DNA from: Microbacterium sp. LWH7-1.2
Lineage (GTDB): Bacteria; Actinomycetota; Actinomycetes; Actinomycetales; Microbacteriaceae
Length of the DNA stretch: 64,000 nucleotides
NCBI RefSeq assembly: GCF_038397755.1
Contig: NZ_CP151637.1
Coordinates: 3,906,001 to 3,970,000, forward strand
Reading direction: 5' to 3'
The notes below the pieces were generated by a model, which saw only the letters and a program-made list of their open reading frames with translations, was not told the DNA's origin and searched no databases. Made by a program: the position numbers and the translations under genes. Every line of letters starts with the position of its first letter. The first letter of the stretch is position 1. Shown here piece after piece: positions 1-7,260 of the stretch.

Positions 1-1161
1 GCGCTCGACCTCGAGGCCGAGGCGTCGCGTGCGACGCTGACGGAGCAGCTCGCCGACGCCCGCACGCGGATCGCGGCGTTGCAGGAGCGCGTGGCCGCCG
101 CCCGCGAGGCGGTCGAGGCGGCTCGCGGCGAGCACCCGAGCGTCGCCGACCGCGTCGCGCACGCCACCGCGGTCCGCGACGCCGGCCGCGCGGCGGCCGA
201 GGCCCGCGCCGACGCGGACCGCGCGGCGATCCTGGCTGCGCAGGCACATGCCGACGTCGACGAGAGGGTCGCGGCATCCGTCTTCGCCGATGTCGCCGAC
301 GTCACCGCCGCGCTCGTGGCACCGCCGGAGGCGGAGACGCTCGCCGAGCGGATCTCGGCGCACGACACGCAGCTCGGGGCTGCGCGCGCCCGCATGCTCG
401 AGCTCGAGCTCGAACTCGCCGGCGCTCCCACCGATCCTGTCGACACGGAGGCGTCGCGGAACACGCTCGCGGCAGCCGACGCGGCGCGCACCGCAGCACT
501 GCGCGCCGAGAGCGACGCGCGCACGCTCGTGGCGGGACTGCGCGACCTTGCGATGCAGATCGATCAGGCCTACGCCGGGGTCGCCGCTCGGGCCGCCGAC
601 GCGGCGGCCATCGCGCGGCTCGCCGACACCGTTGCGGGCCGCGCCCCTAACACGATGAAGATGGACCTCGAGACGTTCGTGCTCGCCGCCGAGCTCGAAG
701 AGATCGTGGCCGCCGCGAACCTGCGGCTCAGCGACATGTCGTCGGGCCGCTACCGGCTGCAGCACACCGACGCGCGGGCGGCCCGCGGCGCGGCCTCCGG
801 GCTCGGCCTCGAGATCATGGACGCGTTCACCGGCCAGTCCCGTCCGGCCCAGTCGCTGTCGGGTGGCGAGACCTTCCTCGCGTCTCTCGCGCTGGCCCTC
901 GGGCTCGCCGAGGTCGTGACGGCCCGCGCGGGCGGCATCCGGCTCGACACGCTGTTCGTCGACGAGGGATTCGGCTCGCTCGATGAGGAGACGCTCGACC
1001 TCGCCATGCGCACTCTCGACGAGCTGCGCCAGGGCGGGCGCACCGTCGGCGTCATCAGCCACGTCGCCGCGATGAAGGAGCAGCTCCCGGCACAGCTCGC
1101 CGTCGAGGCGACACCCGCGGGCCCGAGCATCATCCGCCAGGACGCCGGCGTGCGCGTCTGA
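1..1161 (+). CDS. sbcC: SbcC-type nuclease subunit, 3' part only
   Basis: The gene enters from the left edge in frame 1, so only the last 386 residues are visible. SbcC is the SMC-like ATPase partner of the SbcD nuclease, which processes double-strand breaks and hairpins. The first half of the visible part is rich in Ala, Glu and Arg without Pro, as expected for the returning coiled-coil arm. The second half is the C-terminal ATPase lobe, with the signature LSGGETF near visible residue 286 and the Walker B/D-loop LFVDEGFGSLDEET near 316. The C-terminus faces the convergent gene at 1188 across only 26 nt. SbcD would be expected upstream, outside the window. Confidence 0.93.
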   Translation, partial: ALDLEAEASRATLTEQLADARTRIAALQERVAAAREAVEAARGEHPSVADRVAHATAVRDAGRAAAEARADADRAAILAAQAHADVDERVAASVFADVADVTAALVAPPEAETLAERISAHDTQLGAARARMLELELELAGAPTDPVDTEASRNTLAAADAARTAALRAESDARTLVAGLRDLAMQIDQAYAGVAARAADAAAIARLADTVAGRAPNTMKMDLETFVLAAELEEIVAAANLRLSDMSSGRYRLQHTDARAARGAASGLGLEIMDAFTGQSRPAQSLSGGETFLASLALALGLAEVVTARAGGIRLDTLFVDEGFGSLDEETLDLAMRTLDELRQGGRTVGVISHVAAMKEQLPAQLAVEATPAGPSIIRQDAGVRV

Positions 1162-1187
1162 CTCCTCCGGCTCGTCCGCCGCGGGGA

Positions 1188-1745
1188 TCAGACGCCGTAG
1201 TCGTCCCGGATGCGGTCGCGCAGCTGGTGGCTGCAGGCGGTCACCGCGGTGCGCCAGTCCGTGATGGCGCCGCCCTGCGCGCGATCCGAGACGGCCTTCA
1301 GCACGCGGATCGGCACCCCGAACCGCTGCGCCACCCAGATGTACGCGTACGTCTCCATGTCGACAAGGCCCGCGCCGAGCGGGCGGATGACCTCCACCGC
1401 CTCGGAGTCGTCGACGAAGTGGTCGCCGGTCGCGATCGTCACGCCGTCGGCGCCGAGCTCGACGCGCGCCGGCAGCGACACATGCTGGCCGACGATGCCG
1501 TCGATGTCGGTGACGTCGTGCTGGAGGGCCGCCGAGATCTCGTAGACGGACGCCTCGAGCCGCGGGTCGATCGCTCCCGCGGTGCCGACCACCACGATCT
1601 CGTCGTAGGCGGTCGCGTCGAGTGCGCGGGTGAGGGCGTAGGTCGCCTGCAGCTTGCCGGGGCCGGTGACGAGGCGGTCGAATCCGTCGAGGTCGTCAGG
1701 GAAGGCGACGAGCTCGGAGGCGAGGGCGGCGACGAGGAGTCTCAC
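1188..1745 (-). CDS. Phosphorylase-superfamily nucleosidase (MTA/SAH nucleosidase-like)
   Basis: A 185-residue protein of the PNP/UDP phosphorylase superfamily, closest in pattern to MTA/SAH nucleosidases. It has the glycine motif VVGTAGAI, the segment GLVDMETYAYIWVAQRFGVP (Met-Glu binds the ribose in the family) and a final VSDRAQGGAITDW carrying the catalytic-type Asp. It is shorter than the usual ~230 residues and lacks part of the N-terminal loops, so substrate is uncertain. The start is GTG at 1745, six nt after CATGAT, which fits a leaderless message. The likely role is cleavage of a purine nucleoside by-product of methylation. Futalosine hydrolase-like activity is an alternative, but the menaquinone genes here belong to the classical Men pathway. 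Confidence 0.72.
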   Translation of the reverse strand: MRLLVAALASELVAFPDDLDGFDRLVTGPGKLQATYALTRALDATAYDEIVVVGTAGAIDPRLEASVYEISAALQHDVTDIDGIVGQHVSLPARVELGADGVTIATGDHFVDDSEAVEVIRPLGAGLVDMETYAYIWVAQRFGVPIRVLKAVSDRAQGGAITDWRTAVTACSHQLRDRIRDDYGV

Positions 1746-1813
1746 CCCTCCATCATGTCCCGCCTGCCGGAGTTTCCGCCGATGCGCCGTGGAACGGGGT
1801 TAGCCTGGGCACG

Positions 1814-3361
1814 ATGTCCGAGCCGCACCCGACGCCCCCGAAGACCTCGACGAAGGGGCGTGCGGTGCCGGTGACGACCGCCGTCATCCCGCTCTCGCAC
1901 GGAGCCCGCTGGCGGGCTTTCTGGGTGTGCGTCTCGGTTGCGGCGATCACCATCCTCGACATGACGAAGGTCAACGTCGCGCTCCCGTCGATCGGCGAGG
2001 TGCTCGGCGCGAGCTCGACCCAGCTGCAGCTGATCGTCTCGGGGTTCGTGCTGACCTTCGGGCTCGTGCTGGTGCCGATGGGCCGCCTCGGCGACCAGCG
2101 GTCGCGGCGCACGCTGTTCGTCGTCGGACTGTCGCTGTACACGGTCACCAGCGTGCTCTGCGCGCTCGCGCCGACCGCGGAGGCGCTGCTCGTGGGACGG
2201 CTGCTGCAGGGCGTGGCCGCCGGTATCCAGATGCCCCAGGTGCTGGGCATGGCGCAGGAGCTGTTCCAAGGCAAGGAGCGTGCCCGGGCCTTCGGCCTCT
2301 TCGGTGCGACGATCGGCATCGCGACCGCCTTCGGTCCGACGCTGGGCGGCCTGCTCATCGCGCTGGGCGGGCCGACCAACGGGTGGCGGCTCATCTTCTG
2401 GATGAACGTGCCGCTGTGTCTCATCGCGATCGCCCTCGCGCTGTGGCTGCTGCCCGACACCCGTACGCGGTCTCAGCGCAAGGTGCAACTGGATCCCGTC
2501 GGCGTGCTGCTGTTCGGTGCGAGCGTCGTCTCTCTGATGTGGCCCTTCCTCTTCACGACCGGCGCGCCCACCGACAACCCGGCGCGCTGGTGGCTGCTCG
2601 TCGCCTTCGCCCTCTTCGCGTCGGCGTTCATCGCGTGGGAGCGCCGCTATGCCAAGCGCGGCCGCAACCCGCTCATCCCACTGGGCCTCTTCCGCATCAC
2701 GTCGTACCGCAACGGCACCCTGCTGCAGACCGCGTACTTCACGGCGGCGCCGGCGATGTTCCTCGTCACGACGCTGTTCCTGCAGCTCGGACTCGGGCTC
2801 GCGCCGGTGTACGCCGGGATGGTCTCCATCGGATTCGCGCTGGCGTCCGCCGTCACGTCGTGGATCGGCGGCAACCTCGTCAGCACCCACGGCAGGGTCG
2901 TCGTGGTGTGGGGTCTCGCCGGCATGCTTCTGTGCGTCGGTGGGCTGGTGCTCGCCGCACTGTTCAGCGACCCCGCGTGGACGCCGTACATCGCCGCCGC
3001 CGTCATGACCGTCGGCGGTGCCGGTGGCGGTCTCGTGATCGCCCCGAACCAGGCGCTCACCCTGGGCGACATCCCGGTCAAGCAGGGCGGCCTCGCCGGC
3101 TCCGTCGGTCAGCTCGGTCAGCGGATCGGCGCCGCGGTCGGCACGGCCGTCGCGCTGTCGCTGTTCTACGCCGCGATCTACCGGGAGTCCGGCTCGCACG
3201 ACAGCCTCGTCGTCTACCACGACGCGTACGCGTTCGGGATGCTGTCGGTCGCAGTCTTCCTCGCGCTCGCGTTCCTGGTGGCCATCATCGACCTCACCGC
3301 CCGCCGCAGCGCACGCGAGCGCAGCGCCGCGGTCAGCGGCGCAGGGACACCGGTCCCATGA
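1814..3361 (+). CDS. MFS multidrug exporter, DHA2 family
   Basis: A 515-residue polytopic membrane protein of the drug:H+ antiporter-2 family. The first helix holds DMTKVNVALPSIG, the D/N-x-ALP pattern typical of DHA2 proteins. Motif A follows TM2 (GRLGDQRSRRTLF), and motif C-like glycines are seen in ATIGIATAFGPTLGG. Length and hydrophobic spacing suggest 14 helices. It probably exports hydrophobic or cationic compounds; the substrate cannot be read. ATG 1814 follows TAGCCT (1801-1806) by 7 nt, so it looks leaderless. The last 29 nt overlap the end of the convergent lipase maturation factor gene. No regulator gene adjoins it. Confidence 0.88.
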   Translation: MSEPHPTPPKTSTKGRAVPVTTAVIPLSHGARWRAFWVCVSVAAITILDMTKVNVALPSIGEVLGASSTQLQLIVSGFVLTFGLVLVPMGRLGDQRSRRTLFVVGLSLYTVTSVLCALAPTAEALLVGRLLQGVAAGIQMPQVLGMAQELFQGKERARAFGLFGATIGIATAFGPTLGGLLIALGGPTNGWRLIFWMNVPLCLIAIALALWLLPDTRTRSQRKVQLDPVGVLLFGASVVSLMWPFLFTTGAPTDNPARWWLLVAFALFASAFIAWERRYAKRGRNPLIPLGLFRITSYRNGTLLQTAYFTAAPAMFLVTTLFLQLGLGLAPVYAGMVSIGFALASAVTSWIGGNLVSTHGRVVVVWGLAGMLLCVGGLVLAALFSDPAWTPYIAAAVMTVGGAGGGLVIAPNQALTLGDIPVKQGGLAGSVGQLGQRIGAAVGTAVALSLFYAAIYRESGSHDSLVVYHDAYAFGMLSVAVFLALAFLVAIIDLTARRSARERSAAVSGAGTPVP

Positions 3362-4817
3362 CCGGACGCCTCCGGTCGCGCGTCCACCGGGCGTGCGACT
3401 CGCGGAACTCCGCGCGCGTCGTGAAGCGGTAGCGGTACGAGACGGCACGCACCCAGCGGGGCCGGGCACCCGCGAACGGATCGTCGGCGAGCAGGCGCAG
3501 GGTCGCAGCATCCGCTTGCAGAAGCCGCACGAGGAATGCCGTGAACCAGTCGTCCAGCGAGCGGCCGAGCGGCAGGAACCACATCAGCCAGTCCAGGCGC
3601 AGGTGATACGGCGCGAACTGACGCGGGATGCGGTGCACGTCGCCGGGCTTTCCCTTGAAGGCGTACTCGCGCCAGGTGGCGTTGTCGGGATCCTCGTCCA
3701 TCGTGCCCTCGACGACGATCTCGATGCGCTGCTTCGTCACAGTGCCGAATGCGCCGTAGGCGTTGGCGAGCTGCCACCGGTTGAACGACGCGTTCATGAG
3801 CTGCCGCCGCGCGAACAGGTTCTGCAGCGGCCACCAGCTGATCACGAGGTACAGCACACCGACCGCGCACGTGATGACGAGCCAGGAGAGCGGGATCCCA
3901 TCGAGCACGCCAGGAGGATCGGATGCCGCGCCCTGGTGCTCCGCGACGATGCCCGGCAATCCGATGGCGGAGAACGCGAGCACGATGGTCATCCAGTTCA
4001 GCCACGCGAAGTTGCCGGTGACGACGAGCCAGGCCTGCGTCGCGATGACGATCGCGGCCGCCACCGCACCCACGATCGCGGGCACCGGGCCGGGTGCGAA
4101 GAGTCCGACGAGCGGCGCGAAGAGGAACCACGGCACCACGAGCTGCGCGAAGTGGTTGCCGAGCACCTCGCCCTTGTGGAACCAGCGGGGGAGCAGGTGC
4201 GCCTGGCGGCTGAGCGGCCCGGGCATCGGCTGCGTCTCGTGGTGGTAGGTGAGCGCGGTCAGGTCCCGCCACTCACGCCCGCCCCGGATCTTGATCATGC
4301 CCGCGCCGAACTCGAGCCTGAACACCAGCCACCAGAACAGCACGATGACGACGACGGGTGGAGGCTGGTCGTTCGAACCCAGGAACGCCGCGAGGAAGCC
4401 GGCCTCGAGCAGCAGCATCTCCCACCCGAAGCCGTAGAAGGTCTGCCCGATACTCGTGATGGACATGTACCCGAGCCACAGCGCGAGGAAGCACAGCATC
4501 GGCACCCACGGCGGACCGTGCTGCGGGATGCCGGCGACCAGCGTCGCCGCGACCACGATGCCCGTCCCGCACAGCGCGACGAGCCTGCGATCGCTGTACC
4601 GGAGGTAGCGGAACAGGGTGGGGCGCAGCATCCGTGCCCCTCGTTTCGAGGTCCGCACCCACTCGAGGAGTTCCGGCGCCGGCAGCAGGCCGTTCTCGCC
4701 GAGCAGCGGGCGGAACTGGTTCAGAGACGAGACGAACGCGATGACGAACAGCGCCGCGACACCCCGCTGCAGAACCTGACGAGCGAACTCGAAGTCGACC
4801 GCGGCGAAGCCTTCCAC
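3333..4817 (-). CDS. Lipase maturation factor family membrane protein
   Basis: A 494-residue membrane protein matching the lipase maturation factor (LMF1) family. In animals these proteins help secreted lipases fold in the ER; the bacterial role is not established. Hydrophobic segments cover residues 15-350, with the family-typical N-terminal NQFRPLLGENGLLP motif, a YMSITSIGQTFYGFGWE loop and a soluble C-terminal part with EYAFKGKPGD and RLDWLMWFLP. Start is GTG 4817, four nt after the stop of the upstream oxidoreductase, so the two are co-translated. Its 3' end overlaps the convergent MFS gene. Size agrees with bacterial members. Confidence 0.87.
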   Translation of the reverse strand: MEGFAAVDFEFARQVLQRGVAALFVIAFVSSLNQFRPLLGENGLLPAPELLEWVRTSKRGARMLRPTLFRYLRYSDRRLVALCGTGIVVAATLVAGIPQHGPPWVPMLCFLALWLGYMSITSIGQTFYGFGWEMLLLEAGFLAAFLGSNDQPPPVVVIVLFWWLVFRLEFGAGMIKIRGGREWRDLTALTYHHETQPMPGPLSRQAHLLPRWFHKGEVLGNHFAQLVVPWFLFAPLVGLFAPGPVPAIVGAVAAAIVIATQAWLVVTGNFAWLNWMTIVLAFSAIGLPGIVAEHQGAASDPPGVLDGIPLSWLVITCAVGVLYLVISWWPLQNLFARRQLMNASFNRWQLANAYGAFGTVTKQRIEIVVEGTMDEDPDNATWREYAFKGKPGDVHRIPRQFAPYHLRLDWLMWFLPLGRSLDDWFTAFLVRLLQADAATLRLLADDPFAGARPRWVRAVSYRYRFTTRAEFRESHARWTRDRRRPVMGPVSLRR

Positions 4818-4821
4818 GGCG

Positions 4822-6297
4822 TCACGCTCCGAAGAGGTCCCCGAGTTCGAGGCGCTCGCCGGGGCGTCGGCGTGCGCCGTCGCGCAGCGCCTGGCGTGCG
4901 GCGTACCAGCCCGGCATGCCCGTCACGCCGGGACCCGGCGGCGTCGACGCCGACGCGAGGTAGACCCCTCGCAGCGGCGTGCGCCACGGGGTCGCGGACA
5001 CGACAGGACGCCGGAGGGCCTGCGCGAACGTGAACGCGCCGCCGAGGATGTCTCCGCCGATGTCGGCGGGGTTGTAGGCCTCCCGCTGAGCGGCGGTCAT
5101 CGCGTGGCTGGCGAGGATGCGGTGCCGGAAGCCCGGGGCGAAGCGCTCGACCTGTCGGACGACGGCTTCGGTGGGATCGAACGTCGAGCCGGCCGGAACG
5201 TGGATGTACGCCCACAGCACCTGTCTGCCCTCAGGCGCGCGCGTGCCGTCGAGCACGCTCGGCTGCACCGTGAGCACGTAGGGGCGGTCGGTCAGGCCGC
5301 CGCGCGCGACCGCGTTCTCACTCGCCTCGACCTCCGCCCGCGTGCCGCCGAGGTGCACGGTCGGGGCGAGAGCGACGTCGGGATGGGCCCACGGCACCGG
5401 GCCGTCGAGAGCGAAGTCGACCTTCGCGGCGGCCGGGCCGTACCGGTACTGCCGGATGGCGTGCGCGTACCGTGCGGGAAGATCCGGATGCGTCAGCAGC
5501 AGGCGCGGTGTGGTGTCGAGCAGCAGCAGGTCGCCGGCATCCGGATCGCCCCAGTCGAGCCCCGCGAGCGTCTGCACCCGCGTGTTCGTCTCGATCGTGC
5601 CGTCGTGCGCTGTCAGGTCGGCGACGAGGGCGTCCGCGATCGTCTGCGATCCGCCGCGAGGGAAGGCCCAGCCGTCGGCCGAGTGCCCGTGCGCCGCGAG
5701 GAAGAGCCCCGACGCGGCCCCTCCGAGTGAGGGCATCGGCGTGTTCGCGTGGGCGAGCACGCCCGCGAGGAGCGCGTTCGCCTCCTCGGTGCGGAACGTG
5801 CCGCGCCCGAGGCGCGTGCCGAGCTGCAGGGCGCGGAGCCCGAACCGGACGGTGGTGATCGGATGCCGCGGCCACCGCAGCAGCTGCGAACCGGTGAAGT
5901 CGACCAGGCCGCTGAGATGGCGGCTGAGGGGGCGGAGCACCGCCCGCCACGCGCGGCCGTCGGGGCCGAGCGCATCGGCAGTGCGTTCGATGTCACGCCA
6001 CGCGATCGCCGCGCGTCCGCCGTCGAGTGGCTGCGCGTAGGACGCGAGCGGGTGGATCCAGCCGACGCGGTCGCGGATGCCGAACGCGCGGAAGAAGGGG
6101 GACGAGAGCGCCGCCGGATGCACCGCGGAACACACGTCGTGGTGGAACCCGGGGAGCGTGAGCGGCGACGTGCGCACGCCGCCGCCGACCGTCGAGGCGG
6201 CCTCGAGCACGCGCACCTCGTACCCGGCGCGCGCGAGCGCGACCGCGGCCGACAGACCGTTGGGACCGCTGCCGATCACCGTCGCGCGCCTCGCCAT
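4822..6297 (-). CDS. CrtI-like FAD-dependent NAD(P)/FAD oxidoreductase
   Basis: A 491-residue flavoprotein of the phytoene desaturase-like family. The N-terminal Rossmann motif is GSGPNGLSAAVALARAGY (residues 9-26), followed by an acidic strand end (LEAASTVGG). The C-terminal FAD-contact region ASASTPPGPGVTGMPGWYAA is also present. ATG 6297 was chosen because the Rossmann fold begins at once; a longer in-frame ATG lies at 6426 but would place a nested palindrome in coding sequence. No carotenoid genes are near. The coupling to the lipase maturation factor (4-nt gap) suggests a lipid-related oxidoreduction, which is inference only. Confidence 0.85.
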   Translation of the reverse strand: MARRATVIGSGPNGLSAAVALARAGYEVRVLEAASTVGGGVRTSPLTLPGFHHDVCSAVHPAALSSPFFRAFGIRDRVGWIHPLASYAQPLDGGRAAIAWRDIERTADALGPDGRAWRAVLRPLSRHLSGLVDFTGSQLLRWPRHPITTVRFGLRALQLGTRLGRGTFRTEEANALLAGVLAHANTPMPSLGGAASGLFLAAHGHSADGWAFPRGGSQTIADALVADLTAHDGTIETNTRVQTLAGLDWGDPDAGDLLLLDTTPRLLLTHPDLPARYAHAIRQYRYGPAAAKVDFALDGPVPWAHPDVALAPTVHLGGTRAEVEASENAVARGGLTDRPYVLTVQPSVLDGTRAPEGRQVLWAYIHVPAGSTFDPTEAVVRQVERFAPGFRHRILASHAMTAAQREAYNPADIGGDILGGAFTFAQALRRPVVSATPWRTPLRGVYLASASTPPGPGVTGMPGWYAARQALRDGARRRPGERLELGDLFGA

Positions 6298-6355
6298 GGC
6301 CCCATCCTTCCATCGGGTCGAGGGGACGGGAGGGGGTTGACGGCCCGGCCATCGT

Positions 6356-6438
6356 GCCGAAACACGGGCGCGTGACGCGACACGCCGGGCGGCAGCATCC
6401 GTCAACGGCGTGTCGCCGTGACCCACCCGTGTTTCGGC
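6356..6438. repeat. Nested double palindrome (outer 13 bp, inner 11 bp)
   Basis: Outer arms GCCGAAACACGGG (6356-6368) and its exact complement (6426-6438) enclose inner arms GCGACACGCCG (6377-6387) and its exact complement (6406-6416). The loop carries one copy of CGGATGCTGC in reverse orientation (6392-6401). The same two-storey layout is seen at 41139, 56179 and 61802. Confidence 0.85.
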
Positions 6439-6500
6439 GCGGAGCAGGAGGGACGGGGGACGAGGGCGGACGGGGACGGGCGGACGAGCGGTTGGCGAGG

Positions 6501-6544
6501 CGGGGGGATGGGGGGACGGGGGGACGGGGGGACGGGGGACGGGG
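6501..6544 (+). other. G-run array, potential G-quadruplex
   Basis: Six runs of four to six guanines follow each other, separated by only two bases (AT or AC), in an 8-bp period GGGGGGAC. The array sits about 90 bp upstream of the start at 6633 on the non-template strand. Such short loops favour a parallel quadruplex in DNA or in the 5' leader RNA. The simple repeat could also vary in length by slippage. Confidence 0.75.
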
Positions 6545-6632
6545 ACACGGACGGAGGCGTGGCGATCTTCCTCACCGACCGCCCCCGCGACAGGATGGAG
6601 GGGCGGACGGTCCGCGGAGAAAGAGGTGGATC

Positions 6633-7211
6633 ATGCAATCGGTGCTTCTCGAGACTCCGGCGGGGATCACGGCGCGGCTCGGCTGGGACCCCAAGCTCTC
6701 GGACCACGACCGCAAGCGCGTGCTCGCGAAGGAGCTCGTCGCCACGAAGCTCGGCGTCGACCCGAAGGACGTGCGCGTCGAGCGCGAGGCGCCCCGCACG
6801 TTCGGATTCCACACGCAGTTGATCGCCGAGGTCGGCGGCGCCGAGCTGCCGCTGAAGATCCGCAACACGAACTTCCGCGCCGCCACGGTCGTCGCGGTCA
6901 GCGACCCCGACGTGTCGCTGGGACTCGACCTGCGCGACGCGCACCCCGACGACGCCGAGCTGCACCTCATGAAGCGGCACTCCCACCTTCTGGAAGAGGC
7001 CGACCTGACGAAGCTGCTCGCCCACTGGACCCGCGTGCAGGCCGTGCGCGACGCGGATGGCCGCGGCGCGCGCGTCGCCGCCGATCACGTGCGGCTCGAC
7101 AGTCCGCTCACGAAGGGCTGGATCCCCGACCGCAAGATCTACTACCAGCTGGCCGATCTGTCCCGCGACAGCTGGATCATCACGCTGGCGTACACGCAGG
7201 CGCCCGCCTGA
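6633..7211 (+). CDS. Degenerate 4'-phosphopantetheinyl-transferase-like protein
   Basis: A 192-residue protein of uncertain function. ATG 6633 was chosen because AAGAGGTGG precedes it by 3-4 nt. The layout recalls the AcpS/Sfp superfamily. SLGLDLRDAHPDD sits where family members have the metal-binding GIDIE. LLAHWTRVQAVRDADGRGARV sits where they have W(S/T)xKEAxxKAxGxG. The catalytic Lys-Glu pair and the second Lys are replaced (TRVQA, VRDA), and the GIDIE Glu is absent, so transferase activity is unlikely. The last segment resembles the family's closing strand (SWIITLAYTQ). It could be a regulatory or moonlighting paralogue, or an unrelated fold. Confidence 0.5.
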   Translation: MQSVLLETPAGITARLGWDPKLSDHDRKRVLAKELVATKLGVDPKDVRVEREAPRTFGFHTQLIAEVGGAELPLKIRNTNFRAATVVAVSDPDVSLGLDLRDAHPDDAELHLMKRHSHLLEEADLTKLLAHWTRVQAVRDADGRGARVAADHVRLDSPLTKGWIPDRKIYYQLADLSRDSWIITLAYTQAPA

Positions 7212-7227
7212 CGCGCACGCCGGTGGG

Positions 7228-7256
7228 CACGGATGCTGCGGGCCGCAGCATCCGTG
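7228..7256. terminator. Bidirectional hairpin made from an inverted motif pair
   Basis: A perfect 13-bp stem with a 3-nt loop lies between the convergent ends of the gene at 7211 and nadE at 7261. Both arms are copies of the CGGATGCTGC word. No T-tract follows, as is common in high-GC actinobacteria. Confidence 0.75.
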
Positions 7257-7260
7257 ATCC

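Larger units (their letters stand above)
6298..6632. other. Intergenic region with nested palindrome and G-rich tract
   Basis: This 335-bp gap separates the divergent oxidoreductase and the phosphopantetheinyl-transferase-like gene. It holds a nested palindrome (6356-6438) and a G-run array (6501-6544). The AAGAGGTGG ribosome binding site for the right-hand gene is at 6621-6629. No convincing short gene was found. Confidence 0.7.

Noticed and set aside
1742..3511. 589-codon minus-strand frame opposite the MFS gene
   Set aside because: Composition is extreme (Arg, Glu, Asp, Gly), no domain is visible, and the MFS frame explains the codon pattern.
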